This document shows, in pieces, positions 44,532-52,635 of a stretch of DNA of 58,609 nucleotides. This DNA is from Magnetospirillum sp. (lineage in GTDB: Bacteria; Pseudomonadota; Alphaproteobacteria; Rhodospirillales; Magnetospirillaceae), in the NCBI GenBank assembly GCA_016183945.1, contig JACPDP010000001.1:1-58609 (forward strand), written 5' to 3'. The stretch's first letter is position 1. Each line of letters begins with the position of its first letter. The translations under genes and the position numbers were made by a program. The notes below the pieces were generated by a model. It worked only from the letters and a program-made list of their open reading frames with translations, had not been told where the DNA came from and searched no databases.

Positions 44532-45423
44532 TGGCCACCTCGGTGGTGATCGTGGTCGTGGTGCAATAGGCGGCCTGCCCGGCCGCCAGGGTCACGCCTG
44601 CCGCCGGCTGCACCAGGGTGACTTTCTGGACCCCGGCGACATGGAGCGCCGCCTTGAGGGCCGACTCGGGGACCTCGACTTCGCCCAGGCGGTGGCGGGC
44701 CGCCACCAGGGATGCCAGCTGGGCCTGCGCCGCCTGCCGCACCACCTCGGCATCCGGGCCGCGATAGAGGGTCAGCACCGCTTCGACCTGGTAGGGCACG
44801 ATCTCGGCCGCCTCGACGGTGACGCGGTCCCCCAGGGGGCGCACGTCCTCGTCGGCCAGCGCCGCCTCGACCGTGGCCAGCAGCTCGGCCGATGGGGTGC
44901 CGTCGCCGATGGTCGACAGGATGGTGACCACGATGGTGCTGGGCGACGGTGAGGCCACGTCCACATCCTTGACCAGCCCCGACGCCGACAGCGAATGGAA
45001 CTCGTAGGCGCCGGCAGGGCCGGCGGTGGAAAAGCCCTCGAGCGCCAGCTGGATGCGCTGACGGTAGCGGTCGTGGCTCTCCATGACGCGCGGCCGGGGC
45101 GGGATGGCGGTGTCGTCGCCGGGATCCACCACCAGCCGCTCCACGCCGTAGAAGGCGCCCAGGTTGTCGAGGTCGGCTCCCTGGGCGCTGGCCAGCATCA
45201 CCGCGCGGCCGGCATCGTTGACCCGCTGGCGCAGCACCATCTCCCGGTAGGCCGCCACCTCCAGCACCTTGATGGCTGGGTCGCTTTCCAGCAGCGCCGA
45301 GAAGCTGGGATCCTTCGCCACCAGATCGGCGCGCATGTCGGCCAGGATCTGCTCGTAGGACAGCGCCTCGACCACGTCGGGGGGCGGCAGCTTGTCGAGA
45401 TCGATGGGGGTGAAGCGGCTCAT
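44524..45423 (-). CDS. baseplate J-like protein
   Basis: 299 aa from ATG 45423. The family pattern is clear: YEQILADMRADLVAKDPSFS, SDPAIKVLEVAAYREMVLRQ and AQGADLDNLGAFYGVERL near the N-terminus, then GYHS-like AYEFHSLSASG. It forms the baseplate wedge ring with gpW and gpI. Confidence 0.94.
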   Translation of the reverse strand: MSRFTPIDLDKLPPPDVVEALSYEQILADMRADLVAKDPSFSALLESDPAIKVLEVAAYREMVLRQRVNDAGRAVMLASAQGADLDNLGAFYGVERLVVDPGDDTAIPPRPRVMESHDRYRQRIQLALEGFSTAGPAGAYEFHSLSASGLVKDVDVASPSPSTIVVTILSTIGDGTPSAELLATVEAALADEDVRPLGDRVTVEAAEIVPYQVEAVLTLYRGPDAEVVRQAAQAQLASLVAARHRLGEVEVPESALKAALHVAGVQKVTLVQPAAGVTLAAGQAAYCTTTTITTEVANG

Positions 45424-45758
45424 GAGACGACGATCCCGTCGATGGTGACCTCGCGGCCCTCGGGCAGGTAGATCCCGACCAGGTCGAGCACACAACGGCC
45501 GGGGACGGTCTGGTCGGCGATAACGCGGGTCAGGCGGAAGCGCGGTTCCCAGCGGTCGATGGCCTGGGCGGTATCGGCGAACAGGTCGATGGCGGTGGCC
45601 GGGCCGGCGGGATTGTCGATGCGCTCGGGCAGGCGCGAGCCGTACTCCCGCCGCATCACCCGGCTACCGATGCGGGTGGTCAGGATGTCGGCAAGCGACT
45701 GGGCGAGGTGATCGACCCCGTCCATCGGCTTGCCGGTGGTGCCGCTCATCCCGCGCAT
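45420..45758 (-). CDS. baseplate assembly protein W (gp25-like)
   Basis: 112 aa from ATG 45758 with GGAGGA eight bases upstream; the longer ORF is a shadow. VDHLAQSLADILTTRIGSRV followed by MRREYGSRLPERIDNP is diagnostic of the GPW/gp25 family, an initiator of sheath assembly at the baseplate. Confidence 0.93.
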   Translation of the reverse strand: MRGMSGTTGKPMDGVDHLAQSLADILTTRIGSRVMRREYGSRLPERIDNPAGPATAIDLFADTAQAIDRWEPRFRLTRVIADQTVPGRCVLDLVGIYLPEGREVTIDGIVVS

Positions 45759-45762
45759 GGGG

Positions 45763-46020
45763 TCAGTCCTCCGCGCCCCGCTTCCGGCGCGGAGCAACGG
45801 CGGGCTCGCCCGCACCTGCATCGGTGGCGGCGCTGCCAGCCGGCAGCTCGGCCGCCTGCAGCATCTCTCCCTCGGCCAGCTCGCGCGGCGGGATCTCGAC
45901 GACTTCCTCCAGGATGCCGGCATTGACCAGATACCTGGCGGCCGCGGGCGGCAGCTCGATGGTGTCGCCCACCTTCTTCTTCAGCTGGCGGGAATCGGCC
46001 AGCAGGCGATAGGTCTTCAT
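45763..46020 (-). CDS. hypothetical small phage protein
   Basis: 85 aa from ATG 46020, in the baseplate cluster between V and W. It begins MKTYRLLADSRQLKKKVGDT, with PPAAARYLVNAGILEEV, and ends in a charged low-complexity tail. The pattern suggests a small beta domain as in virion accessory proteins. No function assigned. 4-base overlap with gpV. Confidence 0.7.
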   Translation of the reverse strand: MKTYRLLADSRQLKKKVGDTIELPPAAARYLVNAGILEEVVEIPPRELAEGEMLQAAELPAGSAATDAGAGEPAVAPRRKRGAED

Positions 46021-46610
46021 GCTTCTACCTCCGGGGGATGGAACCCATGGTCGGGTTCGGGCGTGACCACCGAACCGGCGGCCCAGGACTCGGACGTGAA
46101 CTGGCTGCCACCCTGGTGGGTGATGCGGGTGGCCATGCCGGCGTGGTCGACGTGGAAGAAGCCACCCTCGCCGGTCTTGATCGCCACGTTCTTGGCGCGG
46201 ATCTCCACCGTGCCCCCGGCGTCCCAGCCGTCCAGCACCAGGCGGCCGGGCTCGTGGACGATGCGCATGCCGTCCGCATAGGCGACGACATGGCGGGCCG
46301 GGTCGTTGTCCGGGGCCGGATGGGCGTCGGAGAAGGCTGCCGGCAGCACCCAACCCTGGTTGGGCTCGCCATCGGGCGCGAACAGCACCGCCTGCTCGCC
46401 GACGCTGGGGCACCACCAGTCGCGGTCGGCGCCGGCGCGGGTGGTCAGCCAACGGACCCAGCCGGTGGTCAGTGAACCGGACTTGAACCGGCATTTGAGG
46501 GCGGCCGGGTCCACCTCGGAGACCACGCCGGGCAGCACCAGGTTGGACAGGCGCCGCGACAGATCGGCGACCTCCTGGCGCAGCTCCTCGATGATGACGG
46601 CGATGCTCAT
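46017..46610 (-). CDS. P2 gpV-like baseplate spike protein
   Basis: 197 aa from ATG 46610. RLSNLVLPGVVSEVDPAALK and RWLTTRAGADRDWWCPSVGE form the N-terminal OB fold, followed by QAVLFAPDGEPNQGWVLPA and a beta-helix. The end VEIRAKNVAIKTGEGGFFHV belongs to the spike. The final iron-binding HxH of P2 gpV is not evident. It pierces the outer membrane at contraction. Confidence 0.92.
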   Translation of the reverse strand: MSIAVIIEELRQEVADLSRRLSNLVLPGVVSEVDPAALKCRFKSGSLTTGWVRWLTTRAGADRDWWCPSVGEQAVLFAPDGEPNQGWVLPAAFSDAHPAPDNDPARHVVAYADGMRIVHEPGRLVLDGWDAGGTVEIRAKNVAIKTGEGGFFHVDHAGMATRITHQGGSQFTSESWAAGSVVTPEPDHGFHPPEVEA

Positions 46611-46933
46611 GCCCCGCCTCCGGCATAAGCCTCTTCCGAGAGGATCGGCCCCTGGGGATAGGCGTTGGTTCCCATGCGGACCTTCTGCGTCCAGGCCACC
46701 GCCCACAGCGACATGCCGACGTTGTCGACGCTGCTGGAGTACAGGTTCTCGGCCTTGATCTTGGCCTCGTCCACGCCGTACACGCCGGCCTGGCCCCACC
46801 GCTGGCCGGGCAGGCGCAGCAGCAGATCCTCGGCCATGTTGATGGCGGCGGTGTCGCGCGGCAGCTGGGGTTTGTCGGTGGTGATGATGAAGGCGGCAAA
46901 TGCCACCTCCCGGTCCACCTCGCCATCGCCCAC
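46607..46933 (-). pseudogene. Mu gp37-like (DUF1834) protein lacking its N-terminal half
   Basis: The 108-residue frame begins inside the gene: VDREVAFAAFIITTDKPQLP, NMAEDLLLRLPGQRWGQAGV and WAVAWTQKVRMGTNAYP match the C-terminal half of DUF1834 proteins, which are normally 140-200 aa. No ribosome binding site precedes the first ATG. Immediately upstream, in another frame, is a signal-peptide ORF starting at 47042. The join near 46935 marks a deletion. Confidence 0.6.
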
Positions 46934-47042
46934 CGCCTGACCAGCCGAGATAGAGGGTGGTCGCCTCGGCCGGCTGGCCGAAGCACATGGCCAGGCCCAT
47001 CACCAGGGCGAGGCCGAGAAAGGCGAGAGCGGTTTTCCGCAT
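46930..47042 (-). pseudogene. 5' end of an unidentified signal-peptide gene, fused by deletion
   Basis: ATG 47042 has a strong AGGGGA site and encodes MRKTALAFLGLALVMGLAMC then FGQPAEA, a convincing secretion signal with an AxA cleavage site, followed by TTLYLGWSGGG. After that the frame runs without stop through shadow sequence into gpV, while similarity moves to the gp37-like frame. It is probably the start of a gene whose remainder was deleted. A lipoprotein-like reading (C20) is less likely. Confidence 0.5.
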
Positions 47043-47057
47043 GGTCAGTCCCCTTGC

Positions 47058-47468
47058 TTACTTGAACTCGACCCAGACGCCCCTGGCGTCCACGTCGAAC
47101 ACCTTGCCGGCGACCGAGCGGGTGCCGGCGCCGTCGGTCTTGGCCGCCGTCTGGTCGTCGACCAGGTAGCAGTCGTTGCCGATGTCGGCGGCGGTGATCT
47201 CGTCGGCCGCGGCCGAGTTGCCGATTTGGTAGACGCCGGCATCGACGTCGACCGACATGGCGCCGTTGGCGCCGCCGGTGTTGTCGACGGCATCCTGGGC
47301 GATGCCGAGCGCGTGCAGGCCCAGCGCGGTCGAGGCCGGGGCGGCGAAGCCGGCGGCGTTGCGGACGGCGATGGCGCCGGCGAAGATCACCGCGTTGGCG
47401 GCGACGCCGGGGGTGCGACGGACGCCGTCACGGCGGCGGGTGTCGCGGTCCTTGACGAGGGCGGCCAT
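47058..47468 (-). CDS. phage head decoration / capsid cement-like protein
   Basis: 136 aa. AVRNAAGFAAPASTALGLHA, VDVDAGVYQIGNSAAADEIT and DIGNDCYLVDDQTAAKTDG are characteristic of small beta-rich proteins encoded between the scaffold and the major capsid gene in Mu-like phages. It probably sits on the outer capsid surface. It abuts the protease/scaffold gene without a gap. The major capsid gene expected next is missing. Confidence 0.7.
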   Translation of the reverse strand: MAALVKDRDTRRRDGVRRTPGVAANAVIFAGAIAVRNAAGFAAPASTALGLHALGIAQDAVDNTGGANGAMSVDVDAGVYQIGNSAAADEITAADIGNDCYLVDDQTAAKTDGAGTRSVAGKVFDVDARGVWVEFK

Positions 47469-47972
47469 TTATTCGACCCCCTTCGACTTGATGTAGTCGG
47501 CCTCGGTAATGCCCATTTGCTTGCAGATCGCCTTCTCGCCGTCGCTCAGCCCGGTCTGCTTGGCGGCCGGGGGCTCGCCGGTGACGATGGCGTTGCCGTC
47601 GACGATCTTGGGGGCGGCGCCGATGAACTTGCGGAACTCCTCCAGGCCGCCTTCCTTGCGGCACTGGGCGCGGTAGTACTCCTCCGACGCGGGGGCGATC
47701 TTGCCCTCGGCCAGGGCCTGCTTGACGACCACGTCGATCTCGACGTTCATGGCCTTGCCGCGCTCCGCCTGCAGGGTCTGCTCGGCATTGGTGGCGCGGG
47801 CCACCGCCTGGTCGTAGTCGGCGCGGGGCACGAACCGCTCCAGGTCGGGCGTGGCGGCCTTGTTGGCGGCCACCCCCAGATCGGTCTTCAGCTTGTTGAC
47901 GGCGGCGAGGATCTGATCCTCGTTGGCGCCGTCGACCAAGCCGAGGGCCGCATAGATCTTCGCAAGATCCAT
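47469..47972 (-). CDS. nested scaffold protein (Mu gpZ-like), in-frame internal start
   Basis: ATG 47972, inside the protease gene and in the same frame, is preceded by AGAGGA at ideal spacing and starts MDLAKIYAALGLVDGANEDQ. The 167-residue product is the helical scaffold with ELEE-type coiled coil. Mu encodes scaffold Z inside gene I in the same way. Confidence 0.75.
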   Translation of the reverse strand: MDLAKIYAALGLVDGANEDQILAAVNKLKTDLGVAANKAATPDLERFVPRADYDQAVARATNAEQTLQAERGKAMNVEIDVVVKQALAEGKIAPASEEYYRAQCRKEGGLEEFRKFIGAAPKIVDGNAIVTGEPPAAKQTGLSDGEKAICKQMGITEADYIKSKGVE

Positions 47973-48473
47973 CTGCTGTTCCTCTTGGTGGTTGGACGAG
48001 TTGAGGGCCTTCAGGCCGAGGTTCGGCTCATGCACCAGGCCGGCCGAGATCAGCCCGACAATGCGGGCGGTATTCTTGTCGTAGGCGAAGACCGGCGAGA
48101 TGTAGCGGTAGGCGCCGGTGCGCACGTCGTCGGCGCCCTGGGGGGTCCAGTTGATCTTTCCCCAGATCGCGCCGCCCTCGCGCTGCTCGACCGCCTCGAT
48201 GTGCCCGGCGGCCGGCGCCCGCTCGCCCTTGGGCGACTTGATCTCGGTGGCGTGTTCCCAATCGAGCGGCAGGGATCGGCCCTTGCGGCCGAACTCGCCC
48301 ACCACCTGGTCGGGACGATCGTTGACCCACTGGCGGCCGTCGCGGCCGGTGACGATGGCGCCGGCCGGGATCAGCTCGATCCACTCGGGCGGCGCGTCGA
48401 GCGGCAGCACGGCGTTGATGGCGACGACGATATGGGCGCGGGCGGTCTTCATGGCCGCCATCATCGCGGGCAC
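47469..48473 (-). CDS. Mu gpI-like head maturation protease with scaffold domain
   Basis: 334 aa. The N-terminal half is the prohead protease: WIELIPAGAIVTGRDGRQWV, LPLDWEHATEIKSPKGERAP, AAGHIEAVEQREGG, then YRYISPVFAYDKNTARIVGL. The C-terminal 167 residues are helical scaffold. As in Mu, an internal start makes the scaffold alone. The GTG at 48473 and ATGs at 48464 and 48452 are all possible starts; none has a clear ribosome binding site. Confidence 0.88.
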   Translation of the reverse strand: MPAMMAAMKTARAHIVVAINAVLPLDAPPEWIELIPAGAIVTGRDGRQWVNDRPDQVVGEFGRKGRSLPLDWEHATEIKSPKGERAPAAGHIEAVEQREGGAIWGKINWTPQGADDVRTGAYRYISPVFAYDKNTARIVGLISAGLVHEPNLGLKALNSSNHQEEQQMDLAKIYAALGLVDGANEDQILAAVNKLKTDLGVAANKAATPDLERFVPRADYDQAVARATNAEQTLQAERGKAMNVEIDVVVKQALAEGKIAPASEEYYRAQCRKEGGLEEFRKFIGAAPKIVDGNAIVTGEPPAAKQTGLSDGEKAICKQMGITEADYIKSKGVE

Positions 48474-48484
48474 ATGAAATGAAA

Positions 48485-48506
48485 TTCCCCTGAACTGGTT
48501 CAGGGG
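48485..48506. promoter_or_regulatory. palindrome CCCCTGAA-N4-TTCAGGGG upstream of the protease gene
   Basis: Perfect 8-bp arms with a 4-base spacer, followed on the phage strand by AA. The same architecture occurs at 55370-55393. It lies 12-33 bases before the gpI start, in a 252-base gap without a gene. In Mu the C-activated PI promoter is just before gene I, so this is a candidate activator site. A terminator for the upstream operon is the alternative, but the T-tract is poor. Confidence 0.5.
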
Positions 48507-48531
48507 CTGGCCTTCTGGGGCTTAAGGGATG

Positions 48532-48559
48532 GCGCCCAGAATGCCTGCACTCTGGGCGC
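48532..48559. repeat. 9-bp inverted repeat in the gap upstream of the protease gene
   Basis: Arms GCGCCCAGA and TCTGGGCGC with a 10-base loop. It may end transcription of the upstream head genes. The rest of the 48474-48725 gap holds a CGTTCAAT direct repeat and no ORF; the gpG gene that Mu has here is absent. Confidence 0.4.
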
Positions 48560-48725
48560 TTCTGGAGTGTGGCCGATGTCCCGGCGCCAGGCAATACCGT
48601 TGGGCGCCCCTAGGAGCGTTCAATTTCGCGTTCAATAGTTCCTTTGGTAGTCCGGACAAGGTCGGAGGGAATGCGGGCTCCTGAGCCGCTGGCAGCGGGA
48701 AATGGGCGCATGCGGGATCGAGGGT

Positions 48726-49586
48726 CTATTTGGCGGTCAACGCAGCAAGGGCACCGGGGAACCGCCCCGACGCCTCCAGGTCGCGGATCGCCACCTGCGC
48801 CAAGTCGTCGGGCATCTCCTTGATCTTGCCGGCCAGGGCGCGGTCGAGGTTCCGCTGGCGGTGCTTGCCCGGGTTGGTGTCCCAGGCCGGATCGATCCCC
48901 TCCGGCACCTGCAGCACCTCGCCGGTGCGGCTGTTGCGCCAGGTGCGGGTCGGCACCACCGGGGCGGTGCCGACACCGCCCTTCCGGCCGGCCTCGGCCG
49001 CGCCGATCTGGCGCACCCGGCATTTGCACCCCCAGGCGTTCTGGGGCATCCAGTGATCCCAGAACGGATCGTCGATGGGCAGGATCAGGCCGGCCTTCGA
49101 TGCGTGCGCCGGGCGGTGCCGCTCGGACGGCCCCAGCTCGTAGACGAAATACGGCAAGGCATCCTTGGTGCGCTGCGCCCGCTCCCACTGGCCGGCGGCA
49201 CGCGCCGAGCGAGTGTTGGCCCAGTAAATGGTCTGAAGCCGCCGGGGGCTGCCCAGCTGGGCCAGCACCATCTTACCCGACAGCGGATCCTCGACCTTCT
49301 TCTTTCCCCACCAGCCCAGCGCCTGCAGGCGCGGCTCCAGCTCCTTCTTGAACTGCTCGAAGGGGATGCCCTCTTCCAGGGCCTTCTCGAGCGCCTCGCG
49401 GATGGTGGTGAGCACGTCCAGCTCCAGGGCCTTGGCCACCGTGAAGGCGAAGGCGTGTTCCTCGCCCCAGACGTCCTTGTAGCTGAAGGCCGGCGTCCAG
49501 CCCTTGTGCTTCAGGTACGCCATGACCTCGGGCGATGGCCCAGGGCCAAAGCGGAATCCCGGCTTGGGGGTAAAAGGCTCGGCCAT
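48726..49586 (-). CDS. Mu gpF-like head morphogenesis protein (SPP1 gp7 family)
   Basis: 286 aa from ATG 49586, sharing bases with the portal stop. FRFGPGPSPEVMAYLKHKGW, SYKDVWGEEHAFAFTVAKAL, then the gp7 core RLQTIYWANTRSARAAGQWE and the ending DPFWDHWMPQNAWGCKCRVR. A minor head protein thought to act inside the head with the portal. Confidence 0.9.
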   Translation of the reverse strand: MAEPFTPKPGFRFGPGPSPEVMAYLKHKGWTPAFSYKDVWGEEHAFAFTVAKALELDVLTTIREALEKALEEGIPFEQFKKELEPRLQALGWWGKKKVEDPLSGKMVLAQLGSPRRLQTIYWANTRSARAAGQWERAQRTKDALPYFVYELGPSERHRPAHASKAGLILPIDDPFWDHWMPQNAWGCKCRVRQIGAAEAGRKGGVGTAPVVPTRTWRNSRTGEVLQVPEGIDPAWDTNPGKHRQRNLDRALAGKIKEMPDDLAQVAIRDLEASGRFPGALAALTAK

Positions 49587-51217
49587 CAGTCGGCCTGGTC
49601 GCCGGCGGCGCGGGCCAGGAACATGGACTTGGCCAACGCCTCTACCAGCTGGGAGCTGTCCATCTTGAGCCCCTTGAGGCCGGCGATGGCCTCCTCGTAG
49701 CTGGACGCACCCTGGATCAGCGCGCGCACCGGGTCGATCACCGGCGCCAGCTGCTGCTCCCACCCGTCCAGACCGGCCTGCTCGATCTCGTCGACCGGGT
49801 CGGGATCAGCATCGGCCGAATTCCGGGCGGTAGCGCAGTGTGGGCAGTCGTGGCGATGGGTGCGGTTGACGGCGGCGGGCGAAGCCCGCGAATCGGCGGA
49901 ATTGCCGCCGGAGGCGGCGGGCGGATCGACCTCGGCTGCCGTGCCGGGTTCGGCCGGCGGCGGCGCCTTCGGGGCGCCCAGCAACTCGGCGCCCTCTTCG
50001 GGGTCGGGCAGGTTGAGCTTGTCGCGGATGACCGAGGTCTCGACCTTCAGGCCCAGCGGCACCAGCTTGGCGAGGGCGTCCACCAGGGCGGTGATGTCCT
50101 CCGGCTCCAGCACCGGGATGGTCAGCAGCGGATAGCGTTCCTGGGGACCGAAGTTCAAGTCGATGAATGGCCGCACCAGGTCGCGGTTGATGGTCATGGC
50201 CAGTTGCCGCGCGTCGGAGCGCAGGATGTCGTGGCGCACCTCGTTATGAACCTTGGCCTGGGCCATGCTCGACCCGTTGTCGCTGGTCATGGTCTGGCCC
50301 AGCACGGCCTTGGACACCTGCTCGTCCAGCCATTCGGCCATGGCCTTGAAGACCTCGTGGCCGCTCTTGCCGGCAGTGGTCTCCTGGAACTCGATCTTCA
50401 TGGACTCCGGCATGACGGCCGCCGCGTCGGTGCCTATGTTGGCCACCGCGCGGGCCAAAATGTCGATGTCGTCTTCGGTCGCCGCCGGGCCGTACTTGCC
50501 CAGCCTGAGCGGCATGCCGAACACCTCGATGAAGGCCATCCAATCCTTCACCGTGTAGCTCTTGAACATGAACGACCACGCGACCAGACGCGCCAGGCCG
50601 CCGCGGATCGGCAGGCCGCTCTTCAGCCTGGGCACATGGGTGATGAACTTGAACGGCGGCAGCGGCATGCCCATGGGCGCCTGCTCGTCCAGCAGCAGCA
50701 GCCGGCGCCCACTCTCGCGGTCGAAGGTGAACCAGCGCGGGTCGCGGTGCTCGTAGCGCTCCGGCCGCCACAGCTTGCCCCGGGTGTCCCACATGGTCTC
50801 GACGGCCGAATAGCCCTTGCCCAGGGCGTCGAGCAGATCGTCCACCATCTCGGGGTATTGGGGATCGGCGACCAGGTCGCGGACGGCGTCGGCCAGCTCG
50901 ACGTCGCGCGCATCGTCGCTGGCCGCCGCCACAGCCGGATCGAGCCCCGACAGGGCGCGCTTGCGGGTGCCCAGCACCGAGGCGTAATGCAGCTCCCGCT
51001 CTTCCATCTCTTCGGCCAGCACCAGGTAGTCCTGGGCGTCGCCCTCGGCGGCGCGGGTCAGCAGGTTGGCCAGCCGATCCGGGGTCAGCCCCGAGGCCAC
51101 CGTGTTGGTCCAGATGGTGCGGATCCCGGCCAGCGCCGGCGCCGCCACCTCCCGCTTCAGGGCCTCGCGCTTGATGGGCAGGTTGTCGGGGCCGTAGAGG
51201 ACGACGGGCTTGATCAT
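49586..51217 (-). CDS. Mu gp29-like portal protein (DUF935)
   Basis: 543 aa from ATG 51217. DUF935 core: IWTNTVASGLTPDRLANLLT, YASVLGTRKRALSGLDPAV, GKGYSAVETMWDTRGKLWRP, HVPRLKSGLPIRGGLARLVA and VFGMPLRLGKYG. The C-terminal 120 residues include a Cys/His patch (RHDCPHCATA). Dodecamers of this protein form the DNA entry channel. TGATG-coupled to the terminase gene. Confidence 0.94.
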   Translation of the reverse strand: MIKPVVLYGPDNLPIKREALKREVAAPALAGIRTIWTNTVASGLTPDRLANLLTRAAEGDAQDYLVLAEEMEERELHYASVLGTRKRALSGLDPAVAAASDDARDVELADAVRDLVADPQYPEMVDDLLDALGKGYSAVETMWDTRGKLWRPERYEHRDPRWFTFDRESGRRLLLLDEQAPMGMPLPPFKFITHVPRLKSGLPIRGGLARLVAWSFMFKSYTVKDWMAFIEVFGMPLRLGKYGPAATEDDIDILARAVANIGTDAAAVMPESMKIEFQETTAGKSGHEVFKAMAEWLDEQVSKAVLGQTMTSDNGSSMAQAKVHNEVRHDILRSDARQLAMTINRDLVRPFIDLNFGPQERYPLLTIPVLEPEDITALVDALAKLVPLGLKVETSVIRDKLNLPDPEEGAELLGAPKAPPPAEPGTAAEVDPPAASGGNSADSRASPAAVNRTHRHDCPHCATARNSADADPDPVDEIEQAGLDGWEQQLAPVIDPVRALIQGASSYEEAIAGLKGLKMDSSQLVEALAKSMFLARAAGDQAD

Positions 51218-52635
51218 CACAGCAATCCTTTGCGGGCGTTGAAACCGCCGGTGACGCGGACGCGGCGCTGCTGCGAATCGTCGGCGTGGCGGTCGCGGCG
51301 ATCCGGCGCGGCGCCGGTGGGAAGAATGGCGCGGTAGGCATAGGGCTGATAGGCGGTCTGGGCGCCTTCGAGCGCCAGGAACAATGCCCATGTACGGTCG
51401 GCGTGGCCGCCTTCGTCGCTCTCGGCGACGAAGCGCGGGACGCCGGTGGGGCCGACCACCTTCTTCAGCTTGTGGAGATCGGCGCGCAGCGCCGGATCGC
51501 CTTCGGGGATGCGCAAGGTGCGATCCTCGAATGCCTGCTTGCCGCCGGTGGCAAGCACCAGCTTGGTGGCCGGCGAGAACAGCACGCCCTGTACGCGGGT
51601 CTCGCCATAGCGGCGCTTGGCGTCTTCCACCGGCTTCTCGCCCATGCCGGTCTGGTCCATGACCAAGCGCGCCACCCGGTAGCGGCCCATCAGATCGTCC
51701 ATGACGGCGTCCTGCTGGGCAAAGCTGGCTCGCTTCAGGGTGACGATCTCCCGCGTCCACAGGACGTCGCCGACCTCTTCCAGCACCCACGCCACCCACA
51801 GATCGTTGCGGGCGGCGATGTCGTTTCCGATGAAGCACACGCCGCCCTGGTAGTGCTCGGGCACGCCGGCGGCGCCATCCTCGACCGAAGAGATCAACTC
51901 ATAGGATAACCAAGCGCTGGCCTCGTCCAGCCATTGCAGCAGGTATTCCTGCGCCCAGGCATCCTCGTCGCCCAGGGCATCGTGCAGTTCCTCGATGTCG
52001 CGAGGCAGGCCGTCGGCGACGGCGCGGTGGATGTCGACGACGTGGCGGGACCAGCGCTCGTCCTCTCCCGTCATCAGCTCGTAGAACTTGTTGCCCTTGC
52101 CGTTGGGGGTCGAGACGACGCGAAGCTTCCAGCCGTTGGAGATGACGGGAAACAGGGCCGTCCAGATCTTGCGGCTGTCCATATGGAAGGCGAATTCGTC
52201 CAGGAACACGTTGGCCGAGAAGCCGCGCGCGGTGTCGGGGTTGGCCGGCAGCGCGGTGATGCGGCTGCCGTTGGGGAATTCGACCTCCAGGGCGCGGTAC
52301 ACGACCGATTCACCCTTGGCGTTCTCGGTGTGCCAGTCGCTCTCGGTGAACATGGGTTCCGCCGCCAGGACCGCCTTGAACAGCTCGTAATAGGCCCGGC
52401 AGAACGGCTTGATCCCCGCTTCCATCGCCTCCTTCGCCTGCCGCTCGCCGCGCGACAGGATGACCCATCGGGTACGCTTGCCCTGCACCTCGTGCTCGAA
52501 GCAGTCGTCGACGATCTCCAGGCAGGTGGTGAAGGTCTTGCCACACTGGCGCGCAAACATGCCGATCTTGAAACGGGAGTGGTCGCCGAACCATTCCTGC
52601 TGATAGCCCAGTAGCTCGATGGCGGTATCCGCCAT
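51217..52635 (-). CDS. Mu gp28-like terminase large subunit
   Basis: 472 aa from ATG 52635 (TGATG with the gene before). ATPase: Walker A region KIGMFARQCGKTFTTCLEIV, Walker B ANVFLDEFAFHMD and motif VVSTPNGKGNKFYEL. Nuclease: GGVCFIGNDIAARNDLW and LVMDQTGMGEKPVED carry acidic residues. It cuts prophage DNA at the ends with some host sequence and packages it headful-wise, as in Mu. Confidence 0.95.
   Translation of the reverse strand: MADTAIELLGYQQEWFGDHSRFKIGMFARQCGKTFTTCLEIVDDCFEHEVQGKRTRWVILSRGERQAKEAMEAGIKPFCRAYYELFKAVLAAEPMFTESDWHTENAKGESVVYRALEVEFPNGSRITALPANPDTARGFSANVFLDEFAFHMDSRKIWTALFPVISNGWKLRVVSTPNGKGNKFYELMTGEDERWSRHVVDIHRAVADGLPRDIEELHDALGDEDAWAQEYLLQWLDEASAWLSYELISSVEDGAAGVPEHYQGGVCFIGNDIAARNDLWVAWVLEEVGDVLWTREIVTLKRASFAQQDAVMDDLMGRYRVARLVMDQTGMGEKPVEDAKRRYGETRVQGVLFSPATKLVLATGGKQAFEDRTLRIPEGDPALRADLHKLKKVVGPTGVPRFVAESDEGGHADRTWALFLALEGAQTAYQPYAYRAILPTGAAPDRRDRHADDSQQRRVRVTGGFNARKGLL

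Noticed and set aside
48485..48506. Palindrome as a simple intrinsic terminator
   Set aside because: The following sequence AATTTCATTTC is a poor T-tract, and the second copy at 55370 is followed by AAATCCCC; not excluded, but the shared architecture and positions favour an operator.
49838..51337. 499-aa plus-strand ORF opposite the portal gene
   Set aside because: His/Gly/Gln-rich shadow of the minus-strand DUF935 gene, typical of GC-rich antisense frames. The same applies to other long plus-strand frames at 10908, 19656, 37518, 39942 and 47226.
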